A stretch of 5,174 nucleotides of DNA, taken from an uncultured Leuconostoc sp. Its GTDB lineage: Bacteria; Bacillota; Bacilli; Lactobacillales; Lactobacillaceae. The stretch lies in the NCBI GenBank assembly GCA_900554745.1, contig USIU01000096.1:1-5174 (forward strand), given 5' to 3'. The notes beneath the pieces were generated by a model that saw only the letters and a program-made list of their open reading frames with translations, was not told where the DNA came from and did no database searches. Position 1 is the first letter of the stretch, and each line of letters begins with the position of its first letter. Below are positions 1 to 4,943 of this stretch, piece after piece. A program made the position numbers and the translations under genes.

Positions 1-1
1 A

Positions 2-838
2 CTCGTACAAGAGCGGACCATTGGTCGGCATAATGATGCGATTCAGCAACAGCACATTACCTATATTTACCCTGACTATAAAATGCCCGCAACGAAAGCT
101 GCGATTTTAAAAATGGCTGATAAATTTAAGGGCAATACTGTCATTTTAGGCTTTGATAATCATGTGGTAATGGGTAATGATTGGTATATTACAAACAACG
201 ATTCCATGAATGTCTACACGCCCGTTGGCTTTAAGAAGTTTAGTGATGACTTTAGAGGTGGTGATCCAACACGTATTTCACCTGATAGTTACGCCAAACT
301 ATTTAAAAAAGACAAGCAAACACAATTACCGCTGGCAGATCTTTTGAGTGTTGATACCGTAGCTGTTGGTAATGAGGGTGATCGCAAGGTTTATCGCAAT
401 CTTATCAAGCATAAAAATGTACCGGCCGGGTGGCAGGTAACGTCTCATGATCAGTATTATGTTGTGATTCAGCGAGAACAGATTAACGATAATGTTGGTG
501 GCGTTGTTTGGAGTAATCTCCCACAAGTCAAGCAAGTTAAGAATTCAAATTATGCAGTCACAATCAAAGTGCCAGCACATCGTGATGACGCAAAAATTGT
601 CTTTTCAAGAACGGCATGGCCGGGGTATCACGTGAAAGGTGGACAGGCTAAGTTAGCTAAGCCACTACGTGGTTATCTGACCCAAATTAACGTGCCAGCA
701 TCACAAAAAGAACAAACGGTGACTTTACAATTTGAACCACCGCTATTTAAAGCATCCGTTGGTTTAATTAGTTTTGCCGTGATGTTGATAGTAGTGTGGT
801 CAATCAGCCGTGGTGTCATGTTATTGAAAAAGAAATAA
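2..838 (+). CDS. C-terminal part of a large membrane protein, probably YfhO-like (5' end outside window)
   Basis: The reading frame is open from base 2, so the ATG at 83 is almost certainly internal; 278 C-terminal residues are visible. Most of the visible part looks extracytoplasmic and folded. A segment LLSVDTVAV resembles the LLNVKY-type motif of YfhO proteins, and a beta-rich stretch contains FSRTAWPGYHV (about 605-637), then a QFEPP motif (about 728-742). It ends in one hydrophobic helix (about 749-820) and a basic RGVMLLKKK tail, which fits a final membrane span with a cytoplasmic end. The YfhO family comprises polytopic GT-C-like proteins; in Bacillus subtilis YfhO is linked to sugar decoration of lipoteichoic acid. 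A role in wall or teichoic-acid glycosylation here is inferred from family resemblance. The catalytic N-terminal membrane region is not visible, so another GT-C-type family remains possible. A long hairpin starts 3 bases after the stop. Confidence 0.6.
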   Translation, partial: LVQERTIGRHNDAIQQQHITYIYPDYKMPATKAAILKMADKFKGNTVILGFDNHVVMGNDWYITNNDSMNVYTPVGFKKFSDDFRGGDPTRISPDSYAKLFKKDKQTQLPLADLLSVDTVAVGNEGDRKVYRNLIKHKNVPAGWQVTSHDQYYVVIQREQINDNVGGVVWSNLPQVKQVKNSNYAVTIKVPAHRDDAKIVFSRTAWPGYHVKGGQAKLAKPLRGYLTQINVPASQKEQTVTLQFEPPLFKASVGLISFAVMLIVVWSISRGVMLLKKK

Positions 839-840
839 TT

Positions 841-924
841 AAAACCATTCACAATGGGGTGTACTCAAAAAGTTAAAACAACTTTTGAGGGACGACACCC
901 AATTGTGAATGGTTTTTATTTTTC
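841..924 (+). terminator. Long nested hairpin plus T runs after the YfhO-like gene
   Basis: A perfect 15-bp outer stem pairs 841-855 with 902-916. After a single G/A mismatch (856/901), 857-862 pairs with 895-900 (GGGTGT/ACACCC). After an asymmetric internal loop, 864-874 pairs with 880-889 around one bulged A, leaving the loop 875-879. T runs follow at 913-917 and 919-923, so this is a good intrinsic terminator for the upstream gene. Its opposite strand also carries T-rich sequence after the hairpin, so it may work in both directions, although no convergent gene is visible. It is longer than a terminator needs to be; see the finding on a possible insertion-element origin. Confidence 0.7.
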
Positions 925-928
925 CTGT

Positions 929-953
929 TATAAATTTTGATATAATTAAGGAG
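929..953 (+). promoter_or_regulatory. Promoter boxes and RBS of the lysozyme gene
   Basis: Two -10 candidates sit here. TATAAA at 929-934 is preceded by TGT (926-928), giving an extended -10 form. A perfect TATAAT lies at 941-946. Neither has a convincing -35 box; the expected positions fall in the terminator arm and its T run. AAGGAG at 948-953 is a strong Shine-Dalgarno sequence, 6 bases before an in-frame TTG at 960. If TATAAT is the active -10, transcription would begin around 953 and lose this RBS, leaving the weaker GGAAAG at 967-972 to serve the ATG at 984. The two boxes therefore imply two different start codons. Confidence 0.45.
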
Positions 954-959
954 TCTGAA

Positions 960-3119
960 TTGATATGGAAAGTAGATTTAACAATGAGAAATAATAGATT
1001 CACAAATGGTTTAGTGATTGTTCTAGTAGCTGTTATTGGTCTGTTGTTCACGAGTCAGTGGTCACCGGCCGTTTCAGCTGCACAACAGCCCAGTGTCCAG
1101 TATCGGACACATGTGCAAGATATTGGTTGGCAACCTTATGTCGCGGACGGTCAACTGGCTGGGACAACGGGACAAAGTAAGCGTTTAGAGGCCACGTCCA
1201 TCCAACTTACCAATCAAGATAGTACCATGACAGGGAGTATCCAATATCAAACGCATGTCCAAAATATTGGCTGGCAAAATTGGACGCAAGATGGTGGCGT
1301 GAGTGGCACTTCAGGTCAATCCCTACGACTTGAAGCGATTCGGATTAAATTATCGGGGAATATTGCGAATTATTATAATGTTTACTATCGTGTCCATGCT
1401 CAGAACTTTGGCTGGTTAGGTTGGGCGTCAAATGGTCAAGCGGCAGGAACGGCCGGCTATGGTTATCGCTTGGAAGCACTCGAAGTTGTGCTGGTACCAA
1501 AAGGCCAGTCGGCTCCGGGGAGTACGGCGAATGCCTTTTATGATCTAAATAGTGGCCCGAGCGTTCAGTATCGTACACATGTGCAAGATGTGGGTTGGCA
1601 AGATTTTGTTGCAGATGGACAAACGTCTGGTACGACTGGCCAAGGTAAACGGTTAGAAGCCACAACGATTCAGTTGGGAAACCAGAACGCTGCTACGTCA
1701 GGCAGTATTCAGTATCAAACGCAAATTCAAAATATCGGCTGGCAAAACTGGGTACAGGACGGGGCGCTGTCAGGCACTCAGGGCCAATCCTTGCGCTTAG
1801 AAACAATACGTATCAAATTGACAGGGAATATCGCCAACTCCTATAATGTGTATTATCGGGTCCACGCGCAAAACTTTGGTTGGCTCGGTTGGGCGTCAAA
1901 CGGGCAAGATGCTGGGACAGTTGGCTATGGCTATCGTTTAGAGGCGATGCAGGTTGTCTTGGTCCCAAAGGGACAACCAGCGCCAGGTGATACGACAAAT
2001 CCATCTTACACGAGAAAACCTGATCCAAGTATTCATTATCAAACCAATGTGCAAAATAGTGGTTGGCAACCCAGTGTTGCTGATGGTACAACGGCCGGGA
2101 CAATGGGACAAGCCCTGCGTGTTGAAGCCTTTAAAGCGACTATCAGTGATTTACCAGATAATATGACGGGTGGCGTGACGTATAAGGCCTATGTGCAAAA
2201 TGTTGGTTGGCAATCAGCAGTCAGCGATAACGCTATGGCTGGTACTTCAGGACAAGGCTTACGCGTTGAAGCGTTATCTTTTAGTTTAACTGGCACATTA
2301 GGTAATGCTTATGATATTTACTACCGTACCTATGTGCAAAATTATTGCTGGCTCGGTTGGGCTGCAAATGGGCAAACGGCAGGAACCGCTGGACGAGCGT
2401 TGCGTATTGAAGCAATTCAAGTACAATTGGTTAAAAAAGGGAATCCAGCACCTGGTGATGGTACCGCTTACTTACCACCAATAGCGCCTACAGACTTTAT
2501 TGATGTATCTTCTAACCAAAGTGTTTTGACACAAGCTGATTTTAACACGATGTATGCAGCGGGTATTAAAACAGCGGTCGTTAAATTATCGGAATACACC
2601 ACCTATAAAAACCCATATGCTGCCACCCAGATTAGTTATGCGAGAAAAGCTGGGATGAAAGTTGCAGCTTATCATTATGCTTGGTTTACCAATCCGACTG
2701 AAGCAGCGCAAGAAGCAACCTACTTTGCTAATTATGCTAAAGTGTTAGGACTGCCAAGTGACACGGTGATGGTTGATGATTATGAAGAAGGTTATGCAGT
2801 GAATAGCGCAGGCGATAAGGTTGCTGATCTGAATGCATTCCGCAATACATTAGCCCAACTAGGGTATTCAAATGTCGTCAACTACTCGTACAAAGCGATT
2901 ACGGGATCGGGCAACATCGTGGATACCGATCGTCTGAATACCAAAGATATTTGGCTAGCGCAGTATCCAAATGAGGCCAATCCAGCAGCGGCACGGGCAT
3001 TACAGTATAATTCTGAATTTGCCGCCTGGCAATACAGTGCCAACAAGCATTTCACTGGCTTATCGCAGAATATTCCTTTGGATATCAGTATTGACTATAC
3101 GGGAAGGTTTACAAATTGA
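960..3119 (+). CDS. Secreted GH25 lysozyme with nine N-terminal ChW cell-wall-binding repeats
   Basis: Residues are counted from the ATG at 984 (711 aa); add 8 for the preferred TTG start at 960 (719 aa), chosen for its strong AAGGAG at 6-base spacing. An upstream in-frame ATG at 909 lies in the terminator stem and is unlikely. A signal peptide (basic 1-8, hydrophobic 9-23, probable cleavage after AVSA at 32) directs secretion. Residues 36-503 hold nine ChW (clostridial hydrophobic W) repeats with GW, DG, GT.GQ and R(L/V/I)EA cores, which should bind the cell wall. Residues 504-711 form a GH25 muramidase domain, which cleaves MurNAc-GlcNAc bonds of peptidoglycan: FIDVSS (D507), VDDYEE with the probable DxE acids D599 and E601, WLAQY (657-661), WQYS (682-685) and DISIDY near the end. 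A signal peptide and no phage genes nearby favour a cellular autolysin over an endolysin. There is no LPXTG anchor. The stop overlaps the next gene's start. Confidence 0.93.
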   Translation: MIWKVDLTMRNNRFTNGLVIVLVAVIGLLFTSQWSPAVSAAQQPSVQYRTHVQDIGWQPYVADGQLAGTTGQSKRLEATSIQLTNQDSTMTGSIQYQTHVQNIGWQNWTQDGGVSGTSGQSLRLEAIRIKLSGNIANYYNVYYRVHAQNFGWLGWASNGQAAGTAGYGYRLEALEVVLVPKGQSAPGSTANAFYDLNSGPSVQYRTHVQDVGWQDFVADGQTSGTTGQGKRLEATTIQLGNQNAATSGSIQYQTQIQNIGWQNWVQDGALSGTQGQSLRLETIRIKLTGNIANSYNVYYRVHAQNFGWLGWASNGQDAGTVGYGYRLEAMQVVLVPKGQPAPGDTTNPSYTRKPDPSIHYQTNVQNSGWQPSVADGTTAGTMGQALRVEAFKATISDLPDNMTGGVTYKAYVQNVGWQSAVSDNAMAGTSGQGLRVEALSFSLTGTLGNAYDIYYRTYVQNYCWLGWAANGQTAGTAGRALRIEAIQVQLVKKGNPAPGDGTAYLPPIAPTDFIDVSSNQSVLTQADFNTMYAAGIKTAVVKLSEYTTYKNPYAATQISYARKAGMKVAAYHYAWFTNPTEAAQEATYFANYAKVLGLPSDTVMVDDYEEGYAVNSAGDKVADLNAFRNTLAQLGYSNVVNYSYKAITGSGNIVDTDRLNTKDIWLAQYPNEANPAAARALQYNSEFAAWQYSANKHFTGLSQNIPLDISIDYTGRFTN
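1089..1556 (+). repeat. ChW triplet 1 (repeats A1, B1, C1)
   Basis: Residues 36-191 of the lysozyme, counted from the ATG at 984. Three ChW repeats of distinct type follow one another: A (49 aa, begins PSVQYRTHVQDIGW), B (46 aa, begins SIQYQTHVQNIGW) and C (61 aa, begins YNVYYRVHAQNFGWLGW). The C repeat ends in a VPKGQSAPG linker. This is the first of three units of exactly 468 bases. By hand count it matches triplet 2 at about 120 of 156 residues. Confidence 0.9.
1557..2024 (+). repeat. ChW triplet 2 (repeats A2, B2, C2)
   Basis: Residues 192-347, in the same A-B-C order and with the same sub-repeat lengths (49, 46, 61) as triplet 1. Codons for identical residues often differ from triplet 1, for example in the NFGWLGW stretch, so the duplication is not recent. 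The C repeat ends in VPKGQPAPG followed by a divergent linker ending TRKPD. Confidence 0.9.
2025..2492 (+). repeat. ChW triplet 3 (repeats A3, B3, C3), most divergent
   Basis: Residues 348-503, again 49, 46 and 62-minus-1 residues, ending exactly where the GH25 domain starts. It is clearly more divergent than triplets 1 and 2: REA-type motifs read RVEA or RIEA instead of RLEA. The B repeat has DN where the others have DG. The C repeat has CW in place of the otherwise constant GW (Cys455). The linker VKKGNPAPG matches the C-repeat linkers of the other triplets. Confidence 0.88.
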
Positions 3120-3592
3120 AAAAAAGTAGATTAGTTACAGGTATTGTTGTTATCATGACGGTGATGGTTGTCGTGGTGGTGGGGATTTTGGTGCTAGGGC
3201 ACCAGACTCAGTCAACGGAAAAACATGACAGACAGACGGCGAGTCATGCACAGTCTGCTTCAACATCGCAAAATTCAGATCAATCTGAAAGTGCCGTGTC
3301 ATCATCGACTGCCTCAAGCCAGGAGACAACAACGCAGTCTGAGTCAACCCAGCAACCAGCGGAGAACGCCAGTTCAAACGCAGCATCTTCACAGGCGTCA
3401 GAAAAAAATGATCATGCGAATTTGTCGAGTCGGGATCAGCCCGTCACGATTTCAGCGGGTGATATTCAAGCAACACGTAGCATTCTCAGAAACGCTGGGA
3501 TTGATGATAAAAAGTTTACAGATAAACAAATCGAAGATTTGATGAATCAGTCGATTGCAACTGGTAAACCAATTCCGGATTTAGCACGATAA
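3116..3592 (+). CDS. Membrane-anchored Ser/Thr/Gln-rich protein coupled to the lysozyme gene
   Basis: The TTG start overlaps the lysozyme TGA stop (TTGA), and GGAAGG at 3102-3107 lies 8 bases upstream, so translation is probably coupled. The 158-residue product has a basic N-terminus (MKKSR), a Val/Ile-rich membrane segment at about 6-28, and a low-complexity stalk rich in Ser, Thr, Gln, Ala and Asn at about 31-108. A compact, probably helical C-terminal domain spans about 112-158 and includes GDIQATRSILRNAGID and FTDKQIEDLMNQS. No lipobox or LPXTG is seen, so the N-terminal segment probably acts as a signal anchor that displays the C-terminal domain outside the membrane. I do not recognise the family. 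Co-expression with a secreted muramidase suggests a helper, localisation or control role in wall turnover; that is inference. A terminator follows 8 bases after the stop. Confidence 0.85.
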   Translation: MKKSRLVTGIVVIMTVMVVVVVGILVLGHQTQSTEKHDRQTASHAQSASTSQNSDQSESAVSSSTASSQETTTQSESTQQPAENASSNAASSQASEKNDHANLSSRDQPVTISAGDIQATRSILRNAGIDDKKFTDKQIEDLMNQSIATGKPIPDLAR

Positions 3593-3599
3593 ATCGATT

Positions 3600-3630
3600 A
3601 AAGCAGTCGCGTTTACGCGGCGCTTTTTTT
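3600..3630 (+). terminator. Intrinsic terminator of the lysozyme/anchored-protein operon
   Basis: AAAGC (3600-3604) pairs with GCTTT (3622-3626). After a bulged A at 3605, GTCGCG (3606-3611) pairs with CGCGGC (3616-3621), including one G-T pair, around the loop TTTA. A run of seven T covers 3624-3630. It closes the two-gene unit and separates it from the PASTA gene. Confidence 0.9.
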
Positions 3631-3649
3631 GTACATTAATGTTATTTTA

Positions 3650-3715
3650 TTGCACTGGTGACGACGAACGCTTATAATAAATAGAACCTGATGCGATATA
3701 TCGTAGGATTAGGAG
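3650..3715 (+). promoter_or_regulatory. Promoter, small palindrome and RBS of the PASTA gene
   Basis: A perfect -10 TATAAT at 3673-3678 lies 17 bases downstream of TTGCAC at 3650-3655, a weak -35 (only TTG matches). Transcription should start near 3685. The short leader contains the perfect palindrome CGATATATCG (3694-3703), which could be an operator or chance. AGGAG at 3711-3715 lies 7 bases before the ATG at 3723. Confidence 0.6.
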
Positions 3716-3722
3716 AATCAAA

Positions 3723-4214
3723 ATGATAAACAACAAAACAAAATTAATCAGTACAGTCGGGAAAATAGCGCTAGGGGCACTAGCTCCAGAGATACTGGCA
3801 CAAGGGACTAAATTGGTTAATGCGCAGCTAGAAAAACGAAAAGGATATGTCAAAGTGCCAGATGTCACCGCGCTTACCGTGGACGAGGCTGATGAGATTA
3901 TGACGCAATATCATTTTAACCATACAGTTGTGTCCGTTGCGCCGGCGGTCAAATATGCTAATGCTGTCCCAAACCAAGTGGTTAGCACACAACCGAAAGG
4001 TAATACGGTTGTTGATCCGCAGACATTTGTTAAACTTTATACGATTGATGCTGAAACTGTTCACCAAAGTCAGCTGATGGCTGAAACACTTGAAAAAGCC
4101 AGACAGGTCAGAAAACAAGCTATCAAGGAAAAAGTCAATAACACGGTGCGTGCAACGGCGAAAATACCAGCACACATCACCAAAAAGCTGAAAGCTAATA
4201 AAAAGAAACTTTGA
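3723..4214 (+). CDS. PASTA-domain protein with a basic C-terminal tail
   Basis: This 163-residue protein starts at an ATG with a well-placed AGGAG. Residues 8-27 are moderately hydrophobic but contain Lys, Glu and Pro, so they make a poor signal peptide or membrane span. Residues 43-106 match a single PASTA domain: the VPDVTALTVDEADEIM opening, then NQVVSTQPKGNTVV, and a closing FVKLYT strand. Residues 107-163 are a highly charged helical tail rich in Lys and Arg, ending NKKKL. PASTA domains are best known from the extracellular parts of PknB/StkP-type kinases and class B penicillin-binding proteins, where they sense muropeptide or lipid II or have structural roles. Here there is no kinase or transpeptidase. 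The function is unknown; a role linked to the cell envelope is inferred from the domain and the neighbours. The tail could bind nucleic acid or acidic membrane lipids. Confidence 0.85.
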   Translation: MINNKTKLISTVGKIALGALAPEILAQGTKLVNAQLEKRKGYVKVPDVTALTVDEADEIMTQYHFNHTVVSVAPAVKYANAVPNQVVSTQPKGNTVVDPQTFVKLYTIDAETVHQSQLMAETLEKARQVRKQAIKEKVNNTVRATAKIPAHITKKLKANKKKL

Positions 4215-4257
4215 TGATGCAGAACAGGAAAGCAGGTACCGTAATTAGTATAGGGGG

Positions 4258-4304
4258 TTGCTTTTATTGCTTCAACCTGGCATAATCTTAATTATCATTA
4301 TAAT
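4258..4304 (+). promoter_or_regulatory. Candidate promoter region for the 68-aa membrane protein
   Basis: Two alternatives are visible. TTGCTT (4258-4263) lies 17 bases before CATAAT (4281-4286). A perfect TATAAT lies at 4299-4304 without a recognisable -35. GGTTG (4256-4260) and CAACC (4273-4277) form a small inverted repeat across the first promoter's spacer. No clear terminator separates this from the PASTA gene, so read-through is possible. Confidence 0.35.
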
Positions 4305-4340
4305 AGAAAAGAGTCATGAACGTGATCAAATCGGTACTCA

Positions 4341-4380
4341 ACTTCTCTTTAAAATCCTGTCGATCAATCTAAAGAGAAGT
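4341..4380. repeat. 11-bp perfect inverted repeat with 18-base loop
   Basis: ACTTCTCTTTA (4341-4351) is exactly complementary to TAAAGAGAAGT (4370-4380), with 4352-4369 between them. No T run follows on either strand, so it is not a standard terminator. It lies in the 5' leader of the 68-aa gene if the upstream promoter candidates are used. It could be an mRNA hairpin or a two-half-site protein-binding element. Confidence 0.65.
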
Positions 4381-4450
4381 CAAATGTCATAACAAAATAC
4401 GCACTAAAAAATTTAAAACAGGAAAATATGCGTCACCCGAGGAACTCGTC

Positions 4451-4657
4451 ATGTCACAACAAGTAAAAACCAACCTAATGTTAATTGGGTTTGTGCTCTG
4501 CATTTGGTTGATTTACTTTATTACCTGCTTTGCGATTGCCCTGATTTTCATGTCACTGGTGCATGCGCTATGGTTAAGTTTGAGTATTGCGACAATTTTG
4601 TCGCTAGGATTTGTTGGCGTTCAACAATTCTTTAGTAGTTTGAAACACATAGAATAA
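4451..4657 (+). CDS. Small protein with two membrane segments, unknown function
   Basis: The 68-residue product starts at an ATG with GAGGA at 4439-4443, 7 bases upstream. Two hydrophobic segments, about residues 9-33 and 37-57, are joined by a very short turn near VHALW, and both termini are polar (MSQQVKTN, SSLKHIE). This predicts a helical hairpin in the membrane. Cys17 and Cys26 both lie in the first segment. I do not recognise a family. Codon use and the clean RBS support a real gene, as does the strong terminator 13 bases after the stop. The RBS sits inside a small potential hairpin, CGAG-GAA-CTCG (4438-4448). Candidate roles such as a holin-like, toxin-like or transporter-modulating peptide cannot be told apart from the sequence. 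Confidence 0.75.
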   Translation: MSQQVKTNLMLIGFVLCIWLIYFITCFAIALIFMSLVHALWLSLSIATILSLGFVGVQQFFSSLKHIE

Positions 4658-4670
4658 TTGGCAATTGTTT

Positions 4671-4709
4671 AAAAGACTTTACAGCTCGTTAGTTGTGAAG
4701 TCTTTTTTT
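4671..4709 (+). terminator. Intrinsic terminator after the 68-aa gene
   Basis: Bases 4671-4686 pair with 4691-4706 along 16 positions, including two G-T pairs, around the four-base loop CGTT. A run of seven T covers 4703-4709. The A-rich left flank (AAAA) also pairs with the T run, which makes it weakly symmetric. Confidence 0.9.
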
Positions 4710-4735
4710 GTGCATAATACCAAGTATGCTTGTAT

Positions 4736-4764
4736 TTGACACGTGCACATCGGTGTAGTAGTAT
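4736..4764 (+). promoter_or_regulatory. Promoter for the last gene
   Basis: A perfect -35 TTGACA (4736-4741) lies 17 bases before TAGTAT (4759-4764), a 4-of-6 match to TATAAT. It sits just after the preceding terminator. Transcription would begin near 4771, leaving a leader of about 170 bases before the ATG at 4944. Confidence 0.55.
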
Positions 4765-4943
4765 GGAAATGTTCGTGATTACAAATGATATATTAGCAAT
4801 TGATCAGTTGTGAGCACATGATGACGATGTGAACTATGCGTCTTTTTGGCATATATTAAGCATTATGTCATTGATTGTCGTATATAGATAGGGGCATATT
4901 TTTTCATCCAACGGTTTTTATTTTGAAGGGGGAAATGTAAAAC
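4765..4943 (+). other. Long AT-rich leader with a palindrome, no gene seen
   Basis: No credible coding sequence is visible between the promoter and the next ATG. CAATTGATCAGTTG (4797-4810) is palindromic apart from one T/G pair. CACAT (4815-4819) and ATGTG (4827-4831) form a weak stem just after it. A T run at 4900-4905 has no clear stem before it. AAGGGGG (4926-4932) is a usable, though distant, RBS 11 bases before the ATG at 4944. The leader could carry regulation, but I recognise no riboswitch class. Confidence 0.4.

Noticed and set aside
326..535. Minus-strand ORF of 69 codons inside the YfhO-like gene
   Set aside because: It lies wholly within a well-supported coding frame, has no recognisable domain and shows no RBS that I can support.
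926..942. WalR-type box upstream of the autolysin
   Set aside because: TGTTAT at 926-931 matches one half-site, but the expected second half five bases later (TTGATA) does not match.
909..959. ATG at 909 as the lysozyme start, extending the N-terminus
   Set aside because: This start is in the right arm of the terminator stem, upstream of the promoter boxes, and would add residues before a normal signal peptide. The RBS at 948-953 fits the TTG at 960.
839..1051. Minus-strand ORF of 70 codons across the hairpin and the lysozyme start
   Set aside because: It runs through the terminator hairpin and the lysozyme promoter, and its predicted sequence shows no domain.
1345..1665. Minus-strand ORFs within the ChW repeats (also 1813-2103)
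   Set aside because: They are mirror shadows of the repeated coding sequence; similar shadows recur because the triplets recur.
960..3119. Lysozyme as a prophage endolysin
   Set aside because: No holin, tail or integrase genes are nearby. The protein has a signal peptide and a large wall-binding region, and the neighbours look like envelope genes. The 68-aa two-span protein is distant and separately terminated.
3153..3542. Alternative-frame ORFs (both strands) in the anchored-protein gene
   Set aside because: The Ser/Thr/Gln-rich codons leave other frames open. The coupled + frame with its TTG start explains the region.
3828..4175. Minus-strand ORF of 115 codons inside the PASTA gene
   Set aside because: It lies entirely within the PASTA frame, which has a clear domain, promoter and RBS. 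The antisense product is rich in Cys and Phe with no domain.
4215..4450. Terminator for the PASTA gene
   Set aside because: GGTTG/CAACC (4256-4277) makes only a five-base stem with a 12-base loop and no T run, and the 4341-4380 repeat also lacks a T run.
4763..4813. 16-codon ORF after the last promoter
   Set aside because: Its ATG overlaps the predicted -10 box, so the transcript would not include the start, and there is no RBS.
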